From: GCA-2683825 sp965662355
GTDB lineage: Bacteria > Planctomycetota > UBA1135 > GCA-002686595
NCBI GenBank assembly: GCA_965662355.1
Contig: CBFIHP010000029.1
Coordinates: forward strand, 1-51,509
Reading direction: 5' to 3'
Length of the DNA stretch: 51,509 bases
Both the position numbers and the translations under genes were made by a program. Positions 42,276 to 49,670 of this stretch are shown piece after piece (position 1 is the first letter of the stretch; each line of letters begins with the position of its first letter). The notes beneath the pieces are model-generated. The model was not told the origin of the DNA and did not search any database. It saw nothing but the letters and a program-made list of their open reading frames with translations.

Positions 42276-43591
42276 CAATCCTCCGGATGGCACCAGCCGG
42301 AGACGCGACGTTCCGGGCGTAGAAACTCCGCTGCGGTCTTGCGCAACTTCTCCGCGGTGATGCGAACATGGCGCTTGCCACCGTCGAAAGCCATGCGCCA
42401 ATCGTCATCAACGGCCCATTCACCGATTTCCTCGGCGACATCGGAGACGGTTTCACCGTCGAAAGCATCCGAGGCCTGCATCAGGGCCTTGGCGCGTTTC
42501 AGCTCTTCGGGAGCGACCTTCTCGGTCCTCAGGCGGGCGAGCTCTTCATCGATCGCAGCTTCGAGAGCCTGGGCTTCGACTCCCTGTGCCGCCTCGGCAT
42601 AGAGCCAGAAGGCGCCAGCCTCGACGCGCGCATCATTGGAAGCCGAGATGCTTGTTGCGAGCCCCTCCTTCAAGACCAGGCGGCGATAGAGCCGCGACAT
42701 GCGACCGCTCGTGAGAATGGTCAGGATCAGGTCGCTGGCGTAGTCCTCGTCGGTCCCGCAGCGTGTCGAGGGCCAGGCCATGATCAAACGCTGCCCGGCA
42801 TCATCCCAACGCACGGAGACACGCACTTCGCCCGCGGGTTCGATCACGCGCGGGCGAAAGCTATCGGCATCTTCGAGAGGCATTCCCGCTTCGATCGAAC
42901 CGAAGCGGTCGCGTGCTGCCTTCAACGCCTGGCGTGGATTGACATCGCCGCTGATGACCAGGGTCGCGTTCGCCGGGTGGTAGAAGCGCCGATAGAAATC
43001 CCGCATCGACTCCGGCGTCATCCCGGCCAACGTGTCCAAGAAACCGATGATCGGCCGCCCATAGGGGTGGTGGGGAAACAAAGCCGTCTCGATCGGACGG
43101 GCGAGATGGCGCCACGGTTCGTCCTCGCCCATGGCGAGTTCTTCCATGACGACCGCCCGTTCGGCGTCGAACTCGTCGTTGTCCAGGAGCAGGGCCTGCA
43201 TCCGGTCCGCTTCCATGTCCAGGGCTTGTTCCCAGCGATCGGAGGCAAACTCGAACCAGTAGGCGGTGTGGTCGTAGCCCGTGAAGGCGTTGTTCTGCCC
43301 CCCGAGCTCGGTCGTCAAGCGATCCACCTCGCCCTTACCGTAGGCGCGACTGCCCTTGAACATCATGTGCTCTAGGAAATGGGACACGCCCGCCTCGCGC
43401 TCGGTCTCGTTACGCGCCCCGACACGATAGTAGAGCACGCTGGAAGCCACCGGATCGGCATGGCGCTCCGCGATGAGAATGCGCATCCCGTTTTTCAGGC
43501 GATGCTCGCTGACCTCGGCACCCGCCATCTGTACGGATCCCCCGGCGTCTTTACGAAAGAGCCGGCGAGGTTCGGGGAGGGGCGGGGACAT
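42275..43591 (-). CDS. M16 zinc peptidase, catalytic subunit
   Basis: 438 residues. The catalytic inverted zinc motif is H71-F-L-E74-H75, followed by MMFKGS; the third ligand is the Glu pair near 150-151 in RAVVMEELAM. NNAFTGYDHTAYWFEF and the beta-sheet NATLVISGDVNP are typical of the family. Member of the insulysin/mitochondrial-processing-peptidase group, cutting peptides in the periplasm or cytoplasm. A start at 43528 (MAGAEVSEHRL) would be closer to family N-termini; no signal peptide is visible from either. Its stop overlaps the start of the inactive partner. Confidence 0.92.
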   Translation of the reverse strand: MSPPLPEPRRLFRKDAGGSVQMAGAEVSEHRLKNGMRILIAERHADPVASSVLYYRVGARNETEREAGVSHFLEHMMFKGSRAYGKGEVDRLTTELGGQNNAFTGYDHTAYWFEFASDRWEQALDMEADRMQALLLDNDEFDAERAVVMEELAMGEDEPWRHLARPIETALFPHHPYGRPIIGFLDTLAGMTPESMRDFYRRFYHPANATLVISGDVNPRQALKAARDRFGSIEAGMPLEDADSFRPRVIEPAGEVRVSVRWDDAGQRLIMAWPSTRCGTDEDYASDLILTILTSGRMSRLYRRLVLKEGLATSISASNDARVEAGAFWLYAEAAQGVEAQALEAAIDEELARLRTEKVAPEELKRAKALMQASDAFDGETVSDVAEEIGEWAVDDDWRMAFDGGKRHVRITAEKLRKTAAEFLRPERRVSGWCHPED

Positions 43592-43666
43592 GGGGCGAGA
43601 TGATACCGCCTATCGAGCCCGGTTGGTTCCGCCAAACTGCGGCGCGAAACGAGCCTCCTTGAATCC

Positions 43667-44545
43667 CTATGACCCTCTTCGCCCGATGTTCGGGCGACGA
43701 CGCCCAGCACCGGCTGCGCCACGCGCGGGACGAAGCGGACGGCGCGGCTTTCTCGGCGGGAGGTTTTCGGCCTCACCGGCATCGATTAGCTCGCGCACCT
43801 CTTCGCGTGTCAGGGGCCGCCAGTGGCCTACCTTCAAGCCGCGCTCCCGCAACGGACCGATCTCGACCCGACGCAGACGCGTGACAGGCAGATCCAGTCG
43901 GGCGAACGTACGCCGAATTTCACGGTTGCGTCCTTCCGACAACGTGACGAGCAAAGTCGTTTGACGCTCCGAACGTTTGACCAGATGAACGCGCTCGAAG
44001 CTCGAACGGAAATCCGAACAACGCACACCGTCGCGGAGTTTCTGCAAACGGACACCATCGACGCGGCCGCGTACCGTCACGCGGTATGTCTTGCGAATGC
44101 CGTAGCGCGGATGGGCGATACGATTCGCGAAGTCACCGTCGTTCGTGAGGATCACAAGACCGGTGGTGTCCTCGTCGAGGCGACCGACCGTGTAGATGCG
44201 CCCCTTCTTGCGATCGGAAATCATGTCCACGGCACGCGGGCGATTTTCCCGGGGGTCGCTGGTGCAAACCACGCCGGGCGGTTTGTGCAGAACGTAGTAG
44301 CGACGTTGCTCGCCTTCGGGGCGCAAGACAATGCCGTCGACCTCGACACGCTGCTGTGTAGGATCGATACGCAGGCCCAGTTCGGTGACGATGTCACCGT
44401 CGACCATGACCTCGCCTTTTTCGATCAGGAAATCGGCATGTCGCCGCGAGGCAATGCCGTTGAGGGCCAGATAGCGGTTCAGGCGAACGGTTTCCCTATC
44501 CGACGCGGGGGACTCGGACCTCACGGCCGGAGTGCGCTTTTTCAT
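43667..44545 (-). CDS. rluB: 23S/16S rRNA pseudouridine synthase, RsuA/RluB type
   Basis: 292 residues from the ATG at 44545. An S4 RNA-binding domain (RLNRYLALNGIASRRHADFLI, residues 21-41) precedes the RsuA/RluB/RluE/RluF catalytic domain with the catalytic Asp D124 in VGRLDEDTTGLVILTNDGD. YVLHKPPG, RKTYRVTV and the EGRNREIRR motif are typical. An Arg/Pro-rich tail of about 35 residues follows. Isomerises a uridine in rRNA in the cytoplasm; RluB-like proteins act on helix 89 of 23S rRNA, though RsuA or RluF cannot be separated by motif alone. Lies between manA and the M16 pair on the minus strand. Confidence 0.92.
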   Translation of the reverse strand: MKKRTPAVRSESPASDRETVRLNRYLALNGIASRRHADFLIEKGEVMVDGDIVTELGLRIDPTQQRVEVDGIVLRPEGEQRRYYVLHKPPGVVCTSDPRENRPRAVDMISDRKKGRIYTVGRLDEDTTGLVILTNDGDFANRIAHPRYGIRKTYRVTVRGRVDGVRLQKLRDGVRCSDFRSSFERVHLVKRSERQTTLLVTLSEGRNREIRRTFARLDLPVTRLRRVEIGPLRERGLKVGHWRPLTREEVRELIDAGEAENLPPRKPRRPLRPARGAAGAGRRRPNIGRRGS

Positions 44546-44603
44546 CTCGGAATCTCTGAGAGCTTCTGTGAGCTCCGAGGGCACAGGATCCCGGGAGTCG
44601 GGA

Positions 44604-45614
44604 TCAAGGGGTGTGCATCTCGATCAGGCTCAGCCCGGCGGTGCCGGGACGCAGGAGATGATAGCCGCAAACCGCCGGAACGAGCCAGACGTCCCCCGTC
44701 GATAGGGTCCATTCTTCGTCGCGCCCCTCGAGTCCGAGGTGGCCGGACCCCGCGGAAACCGCGTAAATCCGGAAGCGACCCTCGGTCGAGCGGCGACATT
44801 CCCCCTCGACGGAGAGCTCCGCCATGCAAAAAAAATCGGAGCTGGCCAGGGTCGTGCCCCGGAAGCCCTCGCCGACGACGTCGGCCCGATCGCGATCCGC
44901 GACGACGGGCCCACGCTCGTCCGCGCCGAAGCGCACACACTCGAGAGCCTGCGGCACGTGGGTCTCGCGCCCCTCGCGACCCCAGTCCCAGAGGCGAAAG
45001 GTGGTGTCGGAGTTTTGCTGTACCTCGAGGATGGTGACTCCTGCGCCGATGGCATGCACGGTGCCCCCGGGCACGAACATGCACTGTCCGGACTGCACGT
45101 CCCAGCGCGACATGGCCTCGACCACGCCCGGGCCGTCGGCGACGCGGGCGAAGTCCTGACGCGAGACCGCTTTGCGCAGGCCACAGTAGAGGACTCCCTC
45201 GGGCTTGCTGTCCAGCACATACCAGGCCTCGGTCTTGGCCTCGGCATCGCCACCCAGCCGCACGGCCGCGGGCTCGTCGGGATGGACCTGCACCGAGAGG
45301 TTGTCGTTGGCATCGATGTACTTGACCAGCAGCGGAAAGCGCCCGTCCTTGCCCACGGGTGACGAGCCGAGGATCTGATCGGCGTACTCCCCCATCAAGT
45401 CGTGCAAGGTGCGCCCCCTGAAGGGGCCGCACTTGACCACCGAATTTTCCTTAGGGCGATCGACGATCTCCCAGGTTTCACCGATGGGCTTCGTGCCGGG
45501 AAGATCGATCCCGGGGCGTTGCTCGAGTGCTCGACCGCCCCAGACCTTCGCCACGAAGTGCCGTTCGAAAAGAAGAGGTTCGATCGGGATCAACATGTCG
45601 CGTTTTATCGACAT
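44604..45614 (-). CDS. manA: Class I mannose-6-phosphate isomerase
   Basis: 336 residues from the ATG at 45614, supported by a GGAG site 8 bases upstream; an internal ATG at 45596 is also possible. Zinc ligands of type I phosphomannose isomerase are visible: Q109 and H111 in LSVQVHPDE, E129 in TEAWYVLD, and H187 in GGTVHAIGAG. FAKVWGG and GETWEI are further landmarks, with a C-terminal beta domain. Interconverts mannose-6-phosphate and fructose-6-phosphate in the cytoplasm, feeding GDP-sugar synthesis for glycans. First gene of the minus-strand run that goes on to rluB and the M16 pair. Confidence 0.93.
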   Translation of the reverse strand: MSIKRDMLIPIEPLLFERHFVAKVWGGRALEQRPGIDLPGTKPIGETWEIVDRPKENSVVKCGPFRGRTLHDLMGEYADQILGSSPVGKDGRFPLLVKYIDANDNLSVQVHPDEPAAVRLGGDAEAKTEAWYVLDSKPEGVLYCGLRKAVSRQDFARVADGPGVVEAMSRWDVQSGQCMFVPGGTVHAIGAGVTILEVQQNSDTTFRLWDWGREGRETHVPQALECVRFGADERGPVVADRDRADVVGEGFRGTTLASSDFFCMAELSVEGECRRSTEGRFRIYAVSAGSGHLGLEGRDEEWTLSTGDVWLVPAVCGYHLLRPGTAGLSLIEMHTP

Positions 45615-45622
45615 CCAATCTA

Positions 45623-45626
45623 CTCC
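45623..45626 (-). promoter_or_regulatory. Ribosome binding site of manA
   Basis: GGAG on the minus strand, 8 bases before the ATG at 45614, favouring that start over the downstream ATG at 45596. Confidence 0.5.
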
Positions 45627-45790
45627 AACCTGTCCAAAAGCGAATGCTTTTCGCTCTCGAGGCCTCGAGAGTGAATGAAGCGTTTTGACCGCCGTTGGGA
45701 CTAAAGACGAGGGTTCATCTGGCTCGATATCGGCGCTCAACTGCGGTGTGGACCCCTCCTCGCCGGAAACGCTTTCCCTCCCCTTTGAGC

Positions 45791-46327
45791 ATGAAAACCC
45801 ACGTCCGTCGAGCCTCCCAGGGCTTCACCTTTGTCGAGCTCGTAATTGTCATCGCCACCTTTGCGGTTCTCTCCGCCGTGGTCAGCCCCCCCCTCATGGG
45901 CTTCGTCCAGAAGAGCAGATTCGATGACATCGCTCAGGAAATAGGTACGCTCGAGAACGCCCTGATCAGCTACTACAGCGATACCGGCAGCCTGAAGCCG
46001 CTCGAAGATATCGCAGGAATCACCAAATCGGGAAAGGACGCGGCTTACCGCCACCTGATCTCCGGCGACGACTCCGAGGGCTGGAACGGCCCCTATCTGG
46101 AGGAACTCCCGATGCGCATCAAGAACGGTGGCACGTACGACATCGACATCATCAGCGACTCGCAGGCCAAGGTCATTCTGGGCACACGTGAAGAGCTAGG
46201 TGGAACGTATCCCTCGATGCTGGAGACAGTCAACAGGCTCCTGGATGGAGACAACGATCTGGACCATGGATGGGTCTGGGGAGACGCAAACGGCATCAAC
46301 TACGGCGTGAATTACTCTCAGCCCTAG
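45791..46327 (+). CDS. Type II secretion/pilin-like pseudopilin (GspG-like)
   Basis: 178 residues from the ATG at 45791. The N-terminus carries the class III prepilin signal: KTHVRRASQG/FTFVELVIVIA, with cleavage after G11, Phe at +1 and the conserved Glu at +5 (E16), followed by the hydrophobic alpha-helix. The rest resembles the GspG major pseudopilin: NALISYYSDTGSLKPLED, DDSEGWNGPYLEELPM, and a C-terminal Asp/Gly-rich loop (DGDNDLDHGWVWGD) that fits the calcium-binding end. No other type II secretion gene is nearby, so it is an isolated or orphan pseudopilin. Its 3' end overlaps the 3' end of recN by 32 bases, and a strong terminator follows inside recN. Confidence 0.85.
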   Translation: MKTHVRRASQGFTFVELVIVIATFAVLSAVVSPPLMGFVQKSRFDDIAQEIGTLENALISYYSDTGSLKPLEDIAGITKSGKDAAYRHLISGDDSEGWNGPYLEELPMRIKNGGTYDIDIISDSQAKVILGTREELGGTYPSMLETVNRLLDGDNDLDHGWVWGDANGINYGVNYSQP

Positions 46328-48149
46328 TTCGTTTGCCGACGGGGCTCGAAGCCGGCGTCTTTCGGGACGCCGGCTTTTTCGTAGCCACGTCTCTGGCGGG
46401 CTTCCTTTTGGCGGGCTTCTCTTGCTGAGCTCCGAGCAAGCGCCGCGCCTCCGCTCGCGCTGTTTCCTGATCGGCGCCCCCCGCGATCATGTCGGCCACC
46501 TCGCGGATGCGCTCGTCCCCTTTGAGGGCAACGACGCTGGTCCGTGTACGACCTCCTTGCACCTCCTTGAAGGCATGCAGATGGAGATCGGCTCGGGCGG
46601 CAATGGCCGGTAGGTGCGTCACGCAGAGAACCTGATGCTTCTGGCCCAGCTTCTGCAGATGGCGCGCGACCTCGGGACCGAGGCGACCGCCGACACCGGC
46701 GTCGATCTCATCGAAGACCAGGGTGCGCCCGGAATCCTCCGCAGAGAGCACCGTGCGCAGGGCCAGCATGATGCGCGCCGCTTCCCCTCCCGAGGCCACC
46801 TGCGCCAGGGGTCCCGGATCCTCGCCGGGGTTGGCCGCCAGATGGAACTCGACGGCGTCGATGCCCGTGGCCGCGTAGCGTTCCTCGGGGTTGCTCGCAT
46901 CGCGCTGATGCTCGGCAAACACGACGCTGAAGCGGGCGCTCTCGAGTCCGAGCTGGGCCAGGGACTCGTGAACCGCATGGGCCAACTTCTTCACCGGAGC
47001 ACGGCGCTTCTTCGACAATGCTCTCCCGGCCTCCTCCAAGCGTTGGCTGGCCTGGACCAGCTGGGTCTCGATCTCCGCCAGCGCCTCGTCGGTGTGCTCG
47101 AGTTCGAAGAGCTCGGCCTGAATCGTCTCGAGTCGTTCGCCGAGGGCGTCCGGGTCCAGACGATACTTACGTAGCAGACGATCGTATTCGGCCAGGCGAT
47201 TCTCGGTTAGCTCGAGCTGCTGGGGATCGGCTTCGACCCCCTCGACCAGGTTGCGGATCGTGCCCGCGGCCTCTTCGATGTGAATGGCGGCCTGCGCCAG
47301 ATCCTCGAGCGCCGGTGCCAGCTTGGGCAATCGTTCGCACCATCGTTCGAGGGTACGTTGCATCCCACGGAGACGATCCAAGAGGGCGTCGTCCGCGTTC
47401 TCGAGTCCGTGAACCACCCCACCTAGTTCGTTCTGCAGTTCGGTGGCGTTGCGCAAGAGCTCACGCTCCTCCATCAGCTGGGCGTGTTCGCCCGCTCGAG
47501 GTTGCAGGGCGGAGAGTTCTTCCTTCTGGAAGCGCAAGAGGTCGGCGCGTTCGACGCGCGCGGAGTGCTCGCCCTCCAGCGAAGCCTTGCGCGCCTGGAG
47601 CACCAACCAGGCCTCGCGCTCGAGCGTGTACGCCTCGAACAGCTCGCCGCAGCCTCCGTAAGCATCGAGCAGCCGCAGCTGCGTGTGCGTATTCAGCAGC
47701 TCCTGGTGATCGTTCTGGCCGTGGATCTCGATCAGGGCCTGGGCCAGGCGTGCCAGGGCGCGCTTCGGCACCGGGCGCTGGTTGACGTGGGCCTTCGTAC
47801 GGCCCGCCCCGGTCAAGGTCCGACCCAGGATCAACTCGCAAACGTCGCCTTCCTGCCCTAACTCGTCGGCCAGTGCCGGCAACTCCTCGTGCAAGACCTC
47901 GCTGACACGAGCGATGGCGGTTCCCCCCTGGATATGAAAGGAAGCCTCGACACGGGCCTCGACAGCACCCTTGCGGATCCACTGCGACGCCCCACCGCGC
48001 GGAGTCTCGCCCCGCACCAGTTCGAGCGAAGCCACGAGCAAGCTCTTGCCCGCCCCGGTCTCGCCGGTGATCACATTCAGCCCAGCACCGAGGGCCAGGT
48101 CGCCGGCCTCGATCAGGGCCAGATCGCGGATGGTCAGTTCGACGAGCAC
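46296..48149 (-). CDS. recN: DNA repair protein RecN
   Basis: 617 residues from a GTG at 48149, whose product VLVELTIRDLALIE matches the usual RecN start; a TTG at 48194 (in the stop of the upstream gene) is an alternative. Walker A is GETGAGKS (residues 29-36), the SMC-like signature is ASGGEAARIMLAL, and Walker B is LVFDEIDAGVGG; the middle is a coiled coil rich in Leu/Glu. Acts at double-strand breaks as an SMC-like ATPase. The protein carries an unusual basic tail of about 45 residues after the conserved end (RRLLGAQQEKPAKRKPAR and on). That tail is encoded opposite the terminator and last codons of the pseudopilin gene. Confidence 0.93.
   Translation of the reverse strand: MLVELTIRDLALIEAGDLALGAGLNVITGETGAGKSLLVASLELVRGETPRGGASQWIRKGAVEARVEASFHIQGGTAIARVSEVLHEELPALADELGQEGDVCELILGRTLTGAGRTKAHVNQRPVPKRALARLAQALIEIHGQNDHQELLNTHTQLRLLDAYGGCGELFEAYTLEREAWLVLQARKASLEGEHSARVERADLLRFQKEELSALQPRAGEHAQLMEERELLRNATELQNELGGVVHGLENADDALLDRLRGMQRTLERWCERLPKLAPALEDLAQAAIHIEEAAGTIRNLVEGVEADPQQLELTENRLAEYDRLLRKYRLDPDALGERLETIQAELFELEHTDEALAEIETQLVQASQRLEEAGRALSKKRRAPVKKLAHAVHESLAQLGLESARFSVVFAEHQRDASNPEERYAATGIDAVEFHLAANPGEDPGPLAQVASGGEAARIMLALRTVLSAEDSGRTLVFDEIDAGVGGRLGPEVARHLQKLGQKHQVLCVTHLPAIAARADLHLHAFKEVQGGRTRTSVVALKGDERIREVADMIAGGADQETARAEARRLLGAQQEKPAKRKPARDVATKKPASRKTPASSPVGKRTRAESNSRRS
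46349..46379 (+). terminator. Rho-independent terminator of the pseudopilin gene
   Basis: A perfect 11-bp stem (AAGCCGGCGTC / GACGCCGGCTT) with a 6-base loop is followed by a T run, 21 bases after the pseudopilin stop. Orientation (T run on the plus strand) makes it the end of the pseudopilin transcript. It lies inside the recN coding region, whose tail reads through the same bases as KPASRKTPASS. Confidence 0.85.
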
Positions 48150-48190
48150 GAAGGAAGGATGCGACTCCGTAGGGCGGGTTGCAAACCTTC

Positions 48191-49423
48191 TCAATCCATC
48201 TCGGGCGAATCTCGCCGCTCATCGCCACCCGCTCCCGCGAAGCGCGCGCGAGGCGGACCGGAGGGCGTGACCCCGCTCGCAATCGACAACAAGATCAACG
48301 GCACACAGGCATAGGCAACCGTGAAGAAACGGTCCCAGAGCTGCGGGAAGAGCAACCAGCGCACCGAGTAGGTCACGAAGAACGCCGCGAAGAGCGCCGT
48401 GTAGCGCGCAAGAGCCGGGTTCCCACTGCGCCGAATCAGGGCCACCGCCGCCAGGACCGCGCCGGCGAAGGCCAGGGGCACCGTCGACCCCGTCACGCGT
48501 CGCGGAGTCGCGTAGTAGCCGTGCCCGGGGATTTCCTCCCACCTCATTCGCAGGACCTGGAAGTAGAGATCCCACCTGGGTGAGGTGTCGATCTGCGCGG
48601 GGAATTCTTCCTTCTGGGCGAACGAGATCCAGAAGAGCGGCCACCAGCCGTACGCACCCGCGTACTTCGAGACCGCGAAGTACGCAGCGAGGGATGCCCC
48701 GCACCAGATCGCGAAGAAGCGCCGCGAGGGACGCTGCTCACGATCGAAGAACCAGATCCCCGCAGCCAGAACCAGGGCCAGGATGACGGTGTCGGGACGC
48801 ACGCCGATGGTCGCTGTAAGCAACGCCGCTCCTACGAGGTCTCTTCGCAGCTCGACGAGAAAATAGATGCCCAGGCACGTCAACAGCGAGGCCTGGAGGT
48901 CGGGAGACGAAAACCCCATCGAGGCCACGAACCAGGGTGCGTGGGCCAGCAATGTCCCCACTGGCATCCCCCAATACGGGCCGAGAGAGCGCGAGGCCCA
49001 AAGGCACATCAAGAGCGCCAACCCGATCCAGGACGCGCGCGAAATCCAGTACGTTGCGTTCGTCCACGGCACGCCAAACAGCTTGTTCAGCAGATACACG
49101 GGGAAGGTGAAGAAGATCCGCGCGCGATAGAAACCGAGGTGCTGGTAGAGAGCCGCCGGGTCTTCGAAGCGCTTGCGCTTGACACCACCGTTCGTCAGGT
49201 CCGCGAAGACCTTGGGCGGAAGTTCGGCGCGCAAGGCCTCGTAGGTACGGCGATGAACCTCCTCGGGTTCGCTCCCTTCATACGCGATCGCCAAGGCCAC
49301 ATAAGCGGTCAGGTCCCAGTTGTGCAGCGGAGGGAGCTCTGACGCTCGATGGAGTGACCTGACGAGGAAGAGCGAACAAAGGAGCGCGATCCCCCCCAGT
49401 GCCAATCGTTTCTGCCCCGGCAT
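48191..49423 (-). CDS. Polytopic membrane protein, GT-C-like
   Basis: 410 residues, about 9-10 hydrophobic helices spread over the whole length. The first loop after the signal-anchor has NWDLTAYVALA, with an acidic residue at the place where lipid-linked GT-C glycosyltransferases (mannosyl- and arabinosyl-type) keep their catalytic Asp. No other signature is visible, so membership in GT-C is only a suggestion. The gene ends 41 bases before the RecN start (or overlaps the alternative TTG by 4 bases), so it is probably co-transcribed with recN. A hydrophilic tail (PSGPPRARFAGAGGDERRDSPEMD) closes the protein. Function unknown. Confidence 0.72.
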   Translation of the reverse strand: MPGQKRLALGGIALLCSLFLVRSLHRASELPPLHNWDLTAYVALAIAYEGSEPEEVHRRTYEALRAELPPKVFADLTNGGVKRKRFEDPAALYQHLGFYRARIFFTFPVYLLNKLFGVPWTNATYWISRASWIGLALLMCLWASRSLGPYWGMPVGTLLAHAPWFVASMGFSSPDLQASLLTCLGIYFLVELRRDLVGAALLTATIGVRPDTVILALVLAAGIWFFDREQRPSRRFFAIWCGASLAAYFAVSKYAGAYGWWPLFWISFAQKEEFPAQIDTSPRWDLYFQVLRMRWEEIPGHGYYATPRRVTGSTVPLAFAGAVLAAVALIRRSGNPALARYTALFAAFFVTYSVRWLLFPQLWDRFFTVAYACVPLILLSIASGVTPSGPPRARFAGAGGDERRDSPEMD

Positions 49424-49670
49424 CGGGCGGAGTATACGGAAGCCGAAGGGGTGGTGTTTGTCCGCTCGAGTGGACCTGCATTCTTTTAGGGAAGAGCTCA
49501 GGGGACAACACCACGGGCCTCGCGTGCCCTACGGGGGCATGCCGGGGCCCATCTCAGTTCTAGCCTGTTGGGCCCCCTCAAACGGCATATCCCCCTATAG
49601 TCGGTCAGCCACCCCGGCTCGCCGCCCACCCCACCGGCGGTGAGCGTCACCCCCCCCAAGAGAGACTTCC

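Noticed and set aside
49424..49670. TATAGT-like -10 box at 49596 before the S8 protease gene
   Set aside because: No matching -35 at proper distance was seen, and the region is C-rich; too weak to annotate.
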